This document shows, piece by piece, positions 7,570-15,764 of a DNA stretch of 64,000 nucleotides (the first letter of the stretch is position 1; the number at the start of each line of letters is the position of its first letter). A program made the translations under genes and the position numbers. This DNA is from [Clostridium] symbiosum. GTDB lineage: Bacteria > Bacillota > Clostridia > Lachnospirales > Lachnospiraceae. The stretch lies in the NCBI GenBank assembly GCA_021769625.1, contig JAETSN010000010.1, positions 1-64,000 of the forward strand. Reading direction: 5' to 3'. Under the pieces are notes generated by a model that worked only from the letters and a program-made list of their open reading frames with translations, was not told where the DNA came from and made no database searches.

Positions 7570-8577
7570 ATGAAAGAAAACGGGAAACTGAAAAAGCTGT
7601 TTGCCAGAAGTGAAGTGACTGTTATACTGGCTGTTCTCATTCTGGGACTTATTTTTACTGTCTGTTCGGACAGCTTTCTGACGGCCTACAACTTCTTCAA
7701 TCTGGGAAGAAACGCGGCGGTCTATATGTTCATTGCGCTGGGGCAGGCGATGGTAGTGATCGTGGGCGGAATGAATCTGTCGCTGGGATACATCGGCGGA
7801 CTTACGGTGGTGATGGCAGGACTGGCGATGCAGGAATGGCAGGTGCCCTCCGGGGTTGCGATCCTGATCGGGCTGAGTGTGGGAATCCTGACAGGGCTGA
7901 CCAACGGTCTGATCATCACTACCCTGAAGCTGAATTCTTTTGTGGTGACTCTGGCCACATCCTTCGTGTATACGGGCCTGATCAACGGGATATCCAAAGG
8001 CTTTCCCTACGACGGGATTCCGGACGGGTTTACCTTTATCGGGCGGGAAGGATTTCTGGGAATCCCCTACCTGCTGATCCTGGCGGTGATCGCGCTGGTC
8101 ATCGTGGGATACATATTTAAGTATACCGTGATCGGCCGCCGTTATCTGGCAGCGGGCGGCAACATCGAGGCGGCCCGGATGTCGGGTGTGAATACCAATA
8201 GAATACTGATCATTGCCAACGTTGCATCCGGTGTGTTTGCATCTATCGCGGGACTTCTCTGGATCTCCAGGACCGGATCGGCACAGCCCTCCACAGGAGT
8301 GGACTGGATGGTGATATCCTTTGCGGTGGCCGTGATCGGCGGCACATTGTTAAAGGGCGGCGTTTTCAACGCGGTGGGCGTATTTTTTGCAGGTTTCCTC
8401 ATCGTGATGGTGAAAAACGGCCTGGTAATGTTGAATGCAAATGTTTACTTTGAGCAGACCTATCTGGGGCTGATCCTCCTTCTGGCTGTCTCACTGGAAA
8501 GCATTAAGCAGATATTCAGTACAAGAAAGTTAAAACAGGAACTGAAAAAAGGACACGCAGTCCAAAACGAAAAGTAA
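7570..8577 (+). CDS. Sugar ABC transporter permease, RbsC type
   Basis: A 335-residue CUT2-family permease with about 8-10 hydrophobic segments. The diagnostic family stretch is present as GGMNLSLGYIGGL (usual form GGIDLSVG), as is the conserved GGNIEAARMSGV loop that touches the ATPase. It works with the binding protein at 8594 and the ATPase at 9795 to import a monosaccharide or small glycoside. Gene order here is permease, binding protein, ATPase, unlike the rbs order. A single permease gene is expected to form a homodimer. Confidence 0.93.
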   Translation: MKENGKLKKLFARSEVTVILAVLILGLIFTVCSDSFLTAYNFFNLGRNAAVYMFIALGQAMVVIVGGMNLSLGYIGGLTVVMAGLAMQEWQVPSGVAILIGLSVGILTGLTNGLIITTLKLNSFVVTLATSFVYTGLINGISKGFPYDGIPDGFTFIGREGFLGIPYLLILAVIALVIVGYIFKYTVIGRRYLAAGGNIEAARMSGVNTNRILIIANVASGVFASIAGLLWISRTGSAQPSTGVDWMVISFAVAVIGGTLLKGGVFNAVGVFFAGFLIVMVKNGLVMLNANVYFEQTYLGLILLLAVSLESIKQIFSTRKLKQELKKGHAVQNEK

Positions 8578-8593
8578 AAAGGGAGGCAAAACA

Positions 8594-9721
8594 ATGAAAG
8601 CGAAAAAAGTATTGGCACTGGTAATGAGCACTGTTCTGGCATTCGGGCTGGCAGCCTGCGGAGGCAGCGCAGGGGAGGCGCCCGCGACACAGGCGCCTGC
8701 AGCGGAAGAAGCGGAGGCTCCTGCGGAGGAAGCAGCCCCTGCGGAAGAGGCAGGAGCACCTGCGGAGGAGGCGCCTGCGGCGTCCTCGGATGTGAAGATC
8801 GCCTGGTATGCGCCTGCACCTCATCCTTATTTTGATGATGTGAAGAAAGGCGTGGAGAAATTCCAGGAAGAGCAGGGCGTGGAAGTGATCATGCAGATCG
8901 GTCCGGACTGGACGCAGGCAAGTGAGAATGAAAAGGTAGAGGCACTTGTGGCCCAGGGCGTGAATGCCATTTCCATCTATCCTTGCGATGCTTCCGGCGC
9001 CAATGGTCTGTATGAGGAAGTTTCCGAGAATATGGGCGTAAATGTTGTAAACTTTGGAACCGACACCAACAAGCCTACTACGGCAAAGTTTGCGGTGGGA
9101 ACCGACGTAAAGCAGGCGGCTTACGAAGCGACAGAGGCAGTGATCAAGATGATGGGCGAAAAGGGCAAGATCTTAAATGTCCTTGAGGTGCTGGAGGATC
9201 CCAACACGGCGCTGAGAAAAGAAGGCGTTGAGGAATGTGTTGCCGCATATCCGGATGTAGAGATCATTCAGGAAATTGCGGGCATCAAGAACCAGGAGGA
9301 AGCGGTCAGCAAGATCGAGAGCGCTATGTCCGCACACGGAAACGAGATCACAGGGATCGTGTGTACCGGAATGGTGACCAGCGTGGGTATGACACAGGTG
9401 TTGAATGACTATTACGCTAAAAATCCGGATGCGCCTCATATTTATGCGATCGGTATCGACACGGATTCCGGCGTCATGCAGGGAATTCAGGACGGCGTTG
9501 TGGATGCGACCATCGCTCAGAACAATCTGGGCCACGGTTATATCTCCTGTATGCTTCTCAAGTATCTGGGAGAGGGCTACAGCGTGAAGGACGGCGTTTA
9601 CTTCGTAAATTCCGGCAATGTTATCGTGACAAAGGACAACATTGACAGCTATCAGAGCGATCTGGATAAGACTACAGAGGAAATTCTGGGGAGCCTTACA
9701 ACGGATTATCTGACAAAATAA
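8594..9721 (+). CDS. Sugar-binding lipoprotein, RhaS/LsrB-like
   Basis: A 375-residue periplasmic-binding-protein-like lipoprotein. The signal peptide ends in the lipobox LAAC (Cys at about 21), then a 40-residue Ala/Glu/Pro linker tethers the domain to the membrane. The core begins VKIAWYAPAPHPYFDDVKKGVEKF and continues with ALVAQGVNAISIYPCDA and YAIGIDTDSGVMQGIQDG, the type 1 PBP pattern seen in rhamnose- and AI-2-binding proteins. Strong GGGAGG ribosome binding site. It should define ligand specificity for the permease and ATPase around it. Confidence 0.92.
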   Translation: MKAKKVLALVMSTVLAFGLAACGGSAGEAPATQAPAAEEAEAPAEEAAPAEEAGAPAEEAPAASSDVKIAWYAPAPHPYFDDVKKGVEKFQEEQGVEVIMQIGPDWTQASENEKVEALVAQGVNAISIYPCDASGANGLYEEVSENMGVNVVNFGTDTNKPTTAKFAVGTDVKQAAYEATEAVIKMMGEKGKILNVLEVLEDPNTALRKEGVEECVAAYPDVEIIQEIAGIKNQEEAVSKIESAMSAHGNEITGIVCTGMVTSVGMTQVLNDYYAKNPDAPHIYAIGIDTDSGVMQGIQDGVVDATIAQNNLGHGYISCMLLKYLGEGYSVKDGVYFVNSGNVIVTKDNIDSYQSDLDKTTEEILGSLTTDYLTK

Positions 9722-9737
9722 CGATCATATAATAAAA

Positions 9738-9764
9738 GGGGCTGTTTCATTCAGATACAGCCCC
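9738..9764 (+). other. Hairpin between binding-protein and ATPase genes
   Basis: ggggctgt (9738-9745) pairs with acagcccc (9757-9764) with an 11-nt loop. There is no T tract, so this is more likely an mRNA-stabilising or processing hairpin than a terminator. It would favour more binding protein than ATPase. Confidence 0.5.
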
Positions 9765-9794
9765 GCCTTAACAGGGACTGCGGAGGTCATACAG

Positions 9795-11297
9795 ATGCTG
9801 GAATTAAAACATATCAGTAAAATTTTTCCGGGAGTAAAAGCCCTGGACGATGTGACTTTAACTTTCAAAACTGGAGAGATCCACGCGCTTATGGGAGAAA
9901 ACGGTGCGGGAAAATCTACATTGATCAAAATAATAACCGGTATTTATCAGGCCGATCTGGGCGATGTATATCTGGACGGGCAAAAGGTTGTGATGCGCAG
10001 CTACCGTGATGCCGTCGAGCACGATATCAGTATGGTGAGCCAGGAGATCCAGGTGATCCCCGAGGCGACAGTGGCGGAAAATATTATCCTTGACCGCATT
10101 GATAAGTATACAAAGCATGGAAAAATTGATTGGAGCCGGATATTTTCGGATGCAGAGATTTATTTGAAAATGGTGGGACTGGAAATCAGTCCCACCGAAA
10201 AAATTGAACACCTTACGGCGGCGCAGAAACAGCTGATCCAGATTGCAAAATCCCTGTCAGCCAATGCCAGATATATTTTGCTGGATGAGCCCACCTCGTC
10301 TCTCACAAGTTACGAGAGCAGCAATCTGATCAGGCTGGTGAAAAAGCTGAAAGAGGACGGCGTCGGAATTATTTTTGTATCGCACAAGATCGAAGAGGTT
10401 CTGGAGCTGTGCGATGTGGTTTCCGTGATAAGGGACGGGAAATACGTCGGAACGAAATCCTGCGCCGGCCTGGGGCGTCAGGATCTGGTGAAGATGATGA
10501 TCGGCCGGGAGGAATCCACGGAACATCTCGGCTTTCTGGATATTAAGGACGAGGTGGTCTTAGAGGTGAAGCATGCGGTTGCCTACGGGAAAACCGAGGA
10601 TGTCAGCTTAAAGCTTCACAAAGGTGAAATTCTGGGACTGTACGGCCTGATCGGCTCAGGGCGGACCGAACTTGCCAGACTGATCTTCGGGGCGGATAAA
10701 ATGGACTCCGGGGAGATCTGGGTGAACGGCAAGAAAGCGGAGATCCACTCGATTCAGGACAGTATTGAAAAATATAAGATAGGGTATGTCTCCGAGAACC
10801 GGAAGGAGGAGGGCCTGATCTTAAGTTTCCCGGTGGGAACCAATATGAGCATTACCATCTGGCATCGGATTCTGAACAAATTCCGCAAGATTCAGACCGG
10901 CAGGGAGGCGGAGATCGTGGAGAGGATGATTCAGAAGATGCAGGTGAAAACTCCCTCCGTGGAGACCCATGTGGGGAATCTCTCCGGCGGAAACCAGCAG
11001 AAAGTCAGTATTGGAAAGTGGCTGGCGGCGGACTGTGATATTCTGATCATCGATGAGCCTACCGTGGGTGTGGATGTGGGCGCAAAAAAATATATTCATG
11101 ATCTGATCTGGCAGCTCGCTAAGGAGGAGGGGAAGTCCATCATTCTCATCTCATCCGATATGCCGGAAATGATCACGCTCGCCAGAAGGATCCTGGTATT
11201 TAAGAATCATAAGATCGTAAATGAGATCAACGGGTTGAACACAGAGGTAAAAACCTACGAGGAAGTCAGCCAGGAGATCGGAAAGGCGATGGCATAA
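9795..11297 (+). CDS. Sugar ABC transporter ATPase, tandem (RbsA/MglA type)
   Basis: A 500-residue protein with two fused nucleotide-binding domains. The first has Walker A GENGAGKST (about 34-42), Walker B YILLDEPTS and the FVSHKIEEVLELCD H-loop; its signature is the degenerate TAAQKQL. The second has the degenerate loop LIGSGRTEL in place of Walker A and a full signature LSGGNQQKV with DILIIDEPTVGVDVG. This asymmetry is normal for CUT2 ATPases. It completes the importer with the permease at 7570 and the lipoprotein at 8594. Confidence 0.95.
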   Translation: MLELKHISKIFPGVKALDDVTLTFKTGEIHALMGENGAGKSTLIKIITGIYQADLGDVYLDGQKVVMRSYRDAVEHDISMVSQEIQVIPEATVAENIILDRIDKYTKHGKIDWSRIFSDAEIYLKMVGLEISPTEKIEHLTAAQKQLIQIAKSLSANARYILLDEPTSSLTSYESSNLIRLVKKLKEDGVGIIFVSHKIEEVLELCDVVSVIRDGKYVGTKSCAGLGRQDLVKMMIGREESTEHLGFLDIKDEVVLEVKHAVAYGKTEDVSLKLHKGEILGLYGLIGSGRTELARLIFGADKMDSGEIWVNGKKAEIHSIQDSIEKYKIGYVSENRKEEGLILSFPVGTNMSITIWHRILNKFRKIQTGREAEIVERMIQKMQVKTPSVETHVGNLSGGNQQKVSIGKWLAADCDILIIDEPTVGVDVGAKKYIHDLIWQLAKEEGKSIILISSDMPEMITLARRILVFKNHKIVNEINGLNTEVKTYEEVSQEIGKAMA

Positions 11298-11300
11298 GCG

Positions 11301-12548
11301 TTACCGGAACTGTTTCGGCGTAAGGCCCGTATACTTTTTAAAGACCTTGGAAAAATAGCTCTGATCCTCGAAACCTACGGCCACTGCAATATCGATGATG
11401 GAGAAATCCGTATTGGACAAAAGCCGCTTGCTCTCCTCGATCCGCACCATATTCAGGTACTCCTTAAAAGAGGACCCGGTCATCTGTTTGAACAGGGTGG
11501 AAAAATAGGAAGGATGCAGATGGACGTGGGCGGCCACATCCTCCAGCGTAAGCTGCGTATTAAAATGTTCCGATATATACAGCAGGGCCTTTTTGATGAC
11601 ATCATGGTTTTTGGAAGGAATATAGTTGAACATACTTTCCGAAAAAGTTTCCACTATCTCCTGAAGTTTGTGGCAGAGAGTGTCCATGGAGGTGATCTGC
11701 TGCAGGTTTTTCAGAAAATGATTATTCAGCCTCAGGATACTGTCTGTGGACGCACCCCCTTCGATGGCGGTCCGGGAGAGCAGGGAACATAGTTCCAGTG
11801 CCCTGGTTTTCACGATGTCAAGGCTGCTACCCTGAGAGAAGAGGACGTAACCCAAAAGATCGTTTAAAATGGCGTTGGCGTTCTGGATGTCCCCTAACTT
11901 CACTCTGGTGAGCAGCTCTTTTTCCTTTTCGTAGGGGTAGGTGACAGTGCGGGTGTCTTCCGCCTTGTATCTCTGGATGGACTCGTTGATCCGGGACTGC
12001 TGGAGAAGCTTTTGATTATTTTCCAGAAGTTCATGCCGGCTGTCCAGGATGACATTGGAGAACAGGAAAAAAATCAGATTGCTGATATGGCTGACTTTGG
12101 CAGGCTGGATAACAGGCAGGCTGCCGGTTTCGTCGTAGAGATCAAGAGCATCGTCTGTGGAGAGGTGATAGCGCTTTGTGATATCCGAGATCAGGATGGA
12201 ATCGGGCGTGTCCATCAGAAAAGGCCCGACCAGAATGGAGCCTAAAAAAGCATGCTTGCTGATGAGAGGATACACAATATGGTTTAACTGCGCATGGCAG
12301 GAAAAGATGTAGGGGCCTCCCAGGACAACCGCTTTTTTGCTGGCGGAAATATGGAGTTTTTCGCAGGTTTCATAGGAAGGAAGATGCTTCTGAAACAGGG
12401 TGCAGAACCGGGGGGATTCCCCCTCGGATGCCAGGATCTGGCCGTGCTCATTGATGATCTGTATGGAAAGCCCGACACATTCATAGAAGGTGAGGAGCAT
12501 GGACCGGAGGTTTTCCTCGGAAACTATGGTATATAATACAGGTTTCAA
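11301..12548 (-). CDS. PocR-domain AraC-family regulator
   Basis: A 415-residue regulator. Residues 5-160 form a PocR-type sensor: LRSMLLTFYECVGLSIQIINEHG, a Cys in SPRFCTLFQ, another in YETCEKLH and a third with His in FSCHAQLNHIVYPL, the spacing of the PocR metal or ligand site. The middle is helical. The last 100 residues are an AraC double helix-turn-helix (TLEDVAAHVHLHPSYFSTLFKQ, then DIAVAVGFEDQSYFSKVFKKYTGLTP). I start at the TTG at 12548 because AAAGGAG is 9-10 nt upstream and KPVLYTI begins there; the ATG at 12635 gives an unrelated 29-residue extension. PocR proteins are known from 1,2-propanediol and cobalamin regulation, which fits a B12 and deoxysugar neighbourhood. It converges on the ATPase gene and diverges from the corrinoid-protein gene. 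Confidence 0.87.
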   Translation of the reverse strand: MKPVLYTIVSEENLRSMLLTFYECVGLSIQIINEHGQILASEGESPRFCTLFQKHLPSYETCEKLHISASKKAVVLGGPYIFSCHAQLNHIVYPLISKHAFLGSILVGPFLMDTPDSILISDITKRYHLSTDDALDLYDETGSLPVIQPAKVSHISNLIFFLFSNVILDSRHELLENNQKLLQQSRINESIQRYKAEDTRTVTYPYEKEKELLTRVKLGDIQNANAILNDLLGYVLFSQGSSLDIVKTRALELCSLLSRTAIEGGASTDSILRLNNHFLKNLQQITSMDTLCHKLQEIVETFSESMFNYIPSKNHDVIKKALLYISEHFNTQLTLEDVAAHVHLHPSYFSTLFKQMTGSSFKEYLNMVRIEESKRLLSNTDFSIIDIAVAVGFEDQSYFSKVFKKYTGLTPKQFR

Positions 12549-12701
12549 AGCGGATGTCTCCTTTCTTTTTGCGGTTTGGTTTTCTGCATATTGTTTAAGC
12601 TGATTATATCCTATCAAGCCGGAATATACAATCATCTTGAAAAATTGTAAAAATTATTTTAAAAATCTTAAATAAATACCAAAAAGACAAAGGGAAGCGG
12701 C

Positions 12702-12707
12702 TATAAT
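12702..12707 (+). promoter_or_regulatory. Possible -10 of the corrinoid-protein promoter
   Basis: A consensus TATAAT lies 88 bp before the corrinoid-protein start in the AT-rich divergent region shared with the PocR-AraC gene. No convincing -35 is present 16-18 bp upstream, which would fit an activator-dependent promoter. Confidence 0.4.
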
Positions 12708-12795
12708 AAGGATTATAAGAAACGGCTGCCGGCTTCCAGGGCCGGACGGCGGCGGAACAGATACATAAAAGATGTGAAAGGATGGAGGAACGGAA

Positions 12796-13446
12796 ATGGG
12801 AGTGATTCAGGAGATTTCGGAATATTTACAGAAAGGCCGGGCAAAAAATGTGAAGGCGCTGGTACAGCAGGCGCTGGACGAGAACCTTGACCCGAAAGAG
12901 ATTTTGAATGAGGGGCTTCTGTCCGCGATGATGATCGTGGGTGCGAAGTTTAAAAACAATGAGGTCTTTGTTCCGGAAGTTCTGGTGGCGGCGAGAGCCA
13001 TGAATGCGGGACTGACAGTGCTGGAGCCGAAACTTGTGGAAGTGGGAAACGAGCCGGTCGGTAAGGCTGTGATCGGAACCGTGCAGGGCGACCTTCACGA
13101 CATCGGAAAGAATCTGGTCGTGATGATGTTAAAAGGCGCAGGATTTGAGATTTATGATCTGGGCGTGGATGTGGATCCGATGGCGTACATCGACAAGGCG
13201 GAGGAAGTGGGAGCGGATATCATCTGTATGTCGGCCCTTCTTACCACGACCATGCCGAAAATGCAGGACTGCATCGATAATCTGAAAGAGAGAGGACTCA
13301 GGGACAAATATATTGTCATGATTGGCGGGGCTCCGGTGAACGACAGCTTCTGTCAGCAGGTCGGGGCTGATTACTACACCCCGGATGCGGCTACCTGTGC
13401 CGAGGTTGCAAAGAAAGTGGTGCTGGAGAAAAGGGCAGCCGGTTGA
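12796..13446 (+). CDS. Corrinoid protein, MtaC/MtbC type
   Basis: A 216-residue methyltransferase corrinoid protein: an N-terminal four-helix cap (residues 1-85, with LLSAMMIVGAKFKNNEVFVPEVLVAARAM) and a Rossmann B12-binding domain (88-210). The cobalt-ligating motif is intact, His101 in GDLHDIGKNLV, together with the downstream SALLTTTM and GGAPVN segments that hold the nucleotide tail. It shuttles a methyl group between a substrate-specific methyltransferase and a methyl acceptor enzyme. No MttB- or MtaB-type partner is adjacent. The only methyltransferase-fold proteins here are the URO-D paralogs at 2327, 6307, 25747 and possibly 41139. The RACo-like activator follows. Confidence 0.95.
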   Translation: MGVIQEISEYLQKGRAKNVKALVQQALDENLDPKEILNEGLLSAMMIVGAKFKNNEVFVPEVLVAARAMNAGLTVLEPKLVEVGNEPVGKAVIGTVQGDLHDIGKNLVVMMLKGAGFEIYDLGVDVDPMAYIDKAEEVGADIICMSALLTTTMPKMQDCIDNLKERGLRDKYIVMIGGAPVNDSFCQQVGADYYTPDAATCAEVAKKVVLEKRAAG

Positions 13447-13528
13447 GACGCCGGATGATCGGGAATTTTTCCGGGACAGCCTGTTTTGAACAGGGAACAG
13501 ACTGTAAGATAAGAAATCGGTAAAGTGA

Positions 13529-13560
13529 GGAAACCCTTTTTAAAAGAGGGTTTTCTTTCT
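13529..13560 (+). terminator. Terminator or attenuator after corrinoid-protein gene
   Basis: aaaccc with adjoining T residues (13531-13540) pairs with agggttt (13547-13553), followed by tttctttct. It sits between the corrinoid protein and its activator and probably lowers activator expression relative to the abundant corrinoid protein. Confidence 0.6.
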
Positions 13561-13598
13561 TTATGCGGGGAAAGCGGGAAGGATGTAAGGGAGCAGTG

Positions 13599-15764
13599 AT
13601 GAGAAAACGAACGGATTTTAATATAAAGATATCAACGGAAAATGTGTGCGCCTTTTTGGATGTGGAAAAAAACAGTTCCATGTATGAGGAGGTTATGGAG
13701 GAACTTGAGGAGATGCTGCCAATGGCTTATGAGAAGATCAAACCGGTGGCTCTGCTGGAATTCGGGGATCTGGACGGATATTCTCTGGAGGTTGACGGAA
13801 AGCCGGTGAGGGAGGCGCTGTACGGGGTTCTTTCCATCGGAAAAGAGATGGGAGAGTGGTCCACCAGCCTTTTTGCCGAGGGGGATTATCTGAGGGGGAT
13901 GCTGGCGGACGCCATAGCGGATGATTATCTCTTCCAGATGGACGGGGAGCAGACAGACAATGTGGTCCGGATGTGCCGGGAACAGGGCAGGGGAATCGCA
14001 GGGAGGGTGGAGGCTCCCCAGGATATCCCCATGAGCATTCAGAAAAAGGCTTACGATGTGACAGAGGCCGGAAAAGAGGGCATCGGCATCAAGGAGAGTT
14101 ATATGTACGATCCGGTGAAGACCGTCTGTCAGGTGTACCTGCTGGATGATAATGTAAAGCGCTACTACCCGGAACACGACTGCAGCAAATGCAATAATCT
14201 GACCTGTAAGCGCCGGAATCTTCCGTCTGTTCAGGTGACGGTACAGATCGGGGATAAAGAGAGAAGCATCCGGGCCAGAAAGTCGGACAGTCTTTTGAAG
14301 ACGCTTCAGGAGCATGATATCTTTCTTCCGGCCCTCTGCGCCGGCAAGGGAAGCTGCGGGAAATGCAGGGTGCGCTTTCTGGAGGGGGCTGTGGAGCCTG
14401 CCGGAGAGGATCTGAAGTGCTTCACAGAAAAAGAATTGGCGGAGGGCTGGCGTCTCGCGTGCAGGGCTTATCCGGTCCGGGACTGCCGCATTTTGCTGGA
14501 ACAGAGGGAAGATGATTTTTTTGTGCTGGCGGATGAGCAGGCGAAGGGGACAAAGGAGCGGAAGTTGGAGGGCGAATACGGGATCGCCGCGGATATCGGG
14601 ACGACGACCATTGCCATGCAGCTTGTGGAACTTTCGGAAGGAAAGACTGCGGATGTGTACACGGCGATCAACCGCCAGCGCGCTTACGGGGCGGATGTGA
14701 TCAGCCGCATAGAGGCATCCAATGCAGGCAAAGGGGAGGAACTGAGAAAAAGCATACTGGCGGATCTGGAGAAGGGGATCCGCGCCCTGACAAAAGACTG
14801 TACAAAAACTCCCGGGAAAATGGTGATCGGCGCCAATACGACCATGGTCCATCTGCTGATGGGGTATTCCTGTGAGACACTGGGCGTGTATCCCTTTACA
14901 CCGGTGAATATTGAGACGATCCATACCGATTATAAAGAACTTTTCGGCAAAGGGGAGATGGAAATGCCCATTGTCATATATCCGGGGATTTCTACTTATG
15001 TGGGCGGCGACATTGCCGCGGGCCTGTATGCGCTGGATTTCGGAAAACGGGAAAAACCTTCCCTGCTGGTGGATCTGGGGACAAACGGAGAGATGGCGAT
15101 CGGCGGGAGGGAGAGGATCCTTGCGGCATCCACGGCGGCGGGGCCGGCCTTCGAGGGCGGAAATATCCGGTGCGGGACGGGCAGTATTCCCGGGGCGATC
15201 TGCGGCGTGGCAATTGAGGGAGAGGAGATAAAACTGGAAACGATCAACGGGGAGGCGCCTGTGGGCATCTGCGGAACCGGCGTTGTGGACATAGTCTATG
15301 AGCTGAAGAAGGAAGAATGGATGGATGAGACCGGCCGTCTGGATGAGCTCTGGTTTGAGGAGGGTTTTCCGTTGGACGAAGAGCGGGATATCCGATTCTA
15401 TCAAAAGGATATCCGGGAACTCCAGCTGGCAAAATCGGCTGTCCGGGCGGGTCTTGAGACGCTGATCCTGAAATACGGGATTTCTTATGAGGAGATTGAG
15501 AAGATCTATGTGGCGGGGGGATTCGGCCATCAGCTCGATATGAAAAAAGCCGTGGATATCGGGCTTTTCCCGGCGGAATGCGCAGATAAGATTGAGGCGG
15601 TGGGAAATACGAGCCTCAGGGGAGCGGCGAAATATCTGCTTCATCCCGAAGCCGGAAAAGAGGTCGGCCGCATCATAGAAAACACACAGGAAGTCTCTCT
15701 CTCGGACAGCAGGGAGTTTCAGGAGTTTTATATGGACTATATGTATTTTGGAGAATCGCTATGA
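13599..15764 (+). CDS. RACo-like reductive activator of corrinoid protein
   Basis: A 721-residue ASKHA-fold (DUF4445) iron-sulfur protein that rescues inactive Co(II) corrinoid by ATP-dependent one-electron reduction. Residues 1-200 are an extra domain with a Cys cluster (DCSKCNNLTCKRR at about 193-205). Residues 210-300 are a plant-type [2Fe-2S] ferredoxin: LCAGKGSCGKC and later RLACRAYP. From 325 on comes the ASKHA core with GIAADIGTTTIAM, GANTTMVHLLMG, LLVDLGTNGEMAIG and a C-terminal YVAGGFG. The ATG at 13599 has AAGGGAG 5 nt upstream; the ATG at 13563 lacks a site. It overlaps the next gene by 4 bp. The long N-terminal domain is bigger than in the best-known RACo proteins and may dock this organism's corrinoid proteins. 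Confidence 0.9.
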   Translation: MRKRTDFNIKISTENVCAFLDVEKNSSMYEEVMEELEEMLPMAYEKIKPVALLEFGDLDGYSLEVDGKPVREALYGVLSIGKEMGEWSTSLFAEGDYLRGMLADAIADDYLFQMDGEQTDNVVRMCREQGRGIAGRVEAPQDIPMSIQKKAYDVTEAGKEGIGIKESYMYDPVKTVCQVYLLDDNVKRYYPEHDCSKCNNLTCKRRNLPSVQVTVQIGDKERSIRARKSDSLLKTLQEHDIFLPALCAGKGSCGKCRVRFLEGAVEPAGEDLKCFTEKELAEGWRLACRAYPVRDCRILLEQREDDFFVLADEQAKGTKERKLEGEYGIAADIGTTTIAMQLVELSEGKTADVYTAINRQRAYGADVISRIEASNAGKGEELRKSILADLEKGIRALTKDCTKTPGKMVIGANTTMVHLLMGYSCETLGVYPFTPVNIETIHTDYKELFGKGEMEMPIVIYPGISTYVGGDIAAGLYALDFGKREKPSLLVDLGTNGEMAIGGRERILAASTAAGPAFEGGNIRCGTGSIPGAICGVAIEGEEIKLETINGEAPVGICGTGVVDIVYELKKEEWMDETGRLDELWFEEGFPLDEERDIRFYQKDIRELQLAKSAVRAGLETLILKYGISYEEIEKIYVAGGFGHQLDMKKAVDIGLFPAECADKIEAVGNTSLRGAAKYLLHPEAGKEVGRIIENTQEVSLSDSREFQEFYMDYMYFGESL

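Noticed and set aside
9738-9764. Hairpin after the RhaS/LsrB-like gene as an intrinsic terminator
   Set aside because: No T tract follows and the ATPase gene needed for the same transporter lies just downstream on the same strand.
13632-15644. Long minus-strand open frame (670 codons) opposite the RACo-like gene
   Set aside because: It is a shadow of the plus-strand gene. Its translation is rich in Arg, His, Pro and Leu with no domain, and the plus strand encodes a clear ferredoxin-ASKHA protein.
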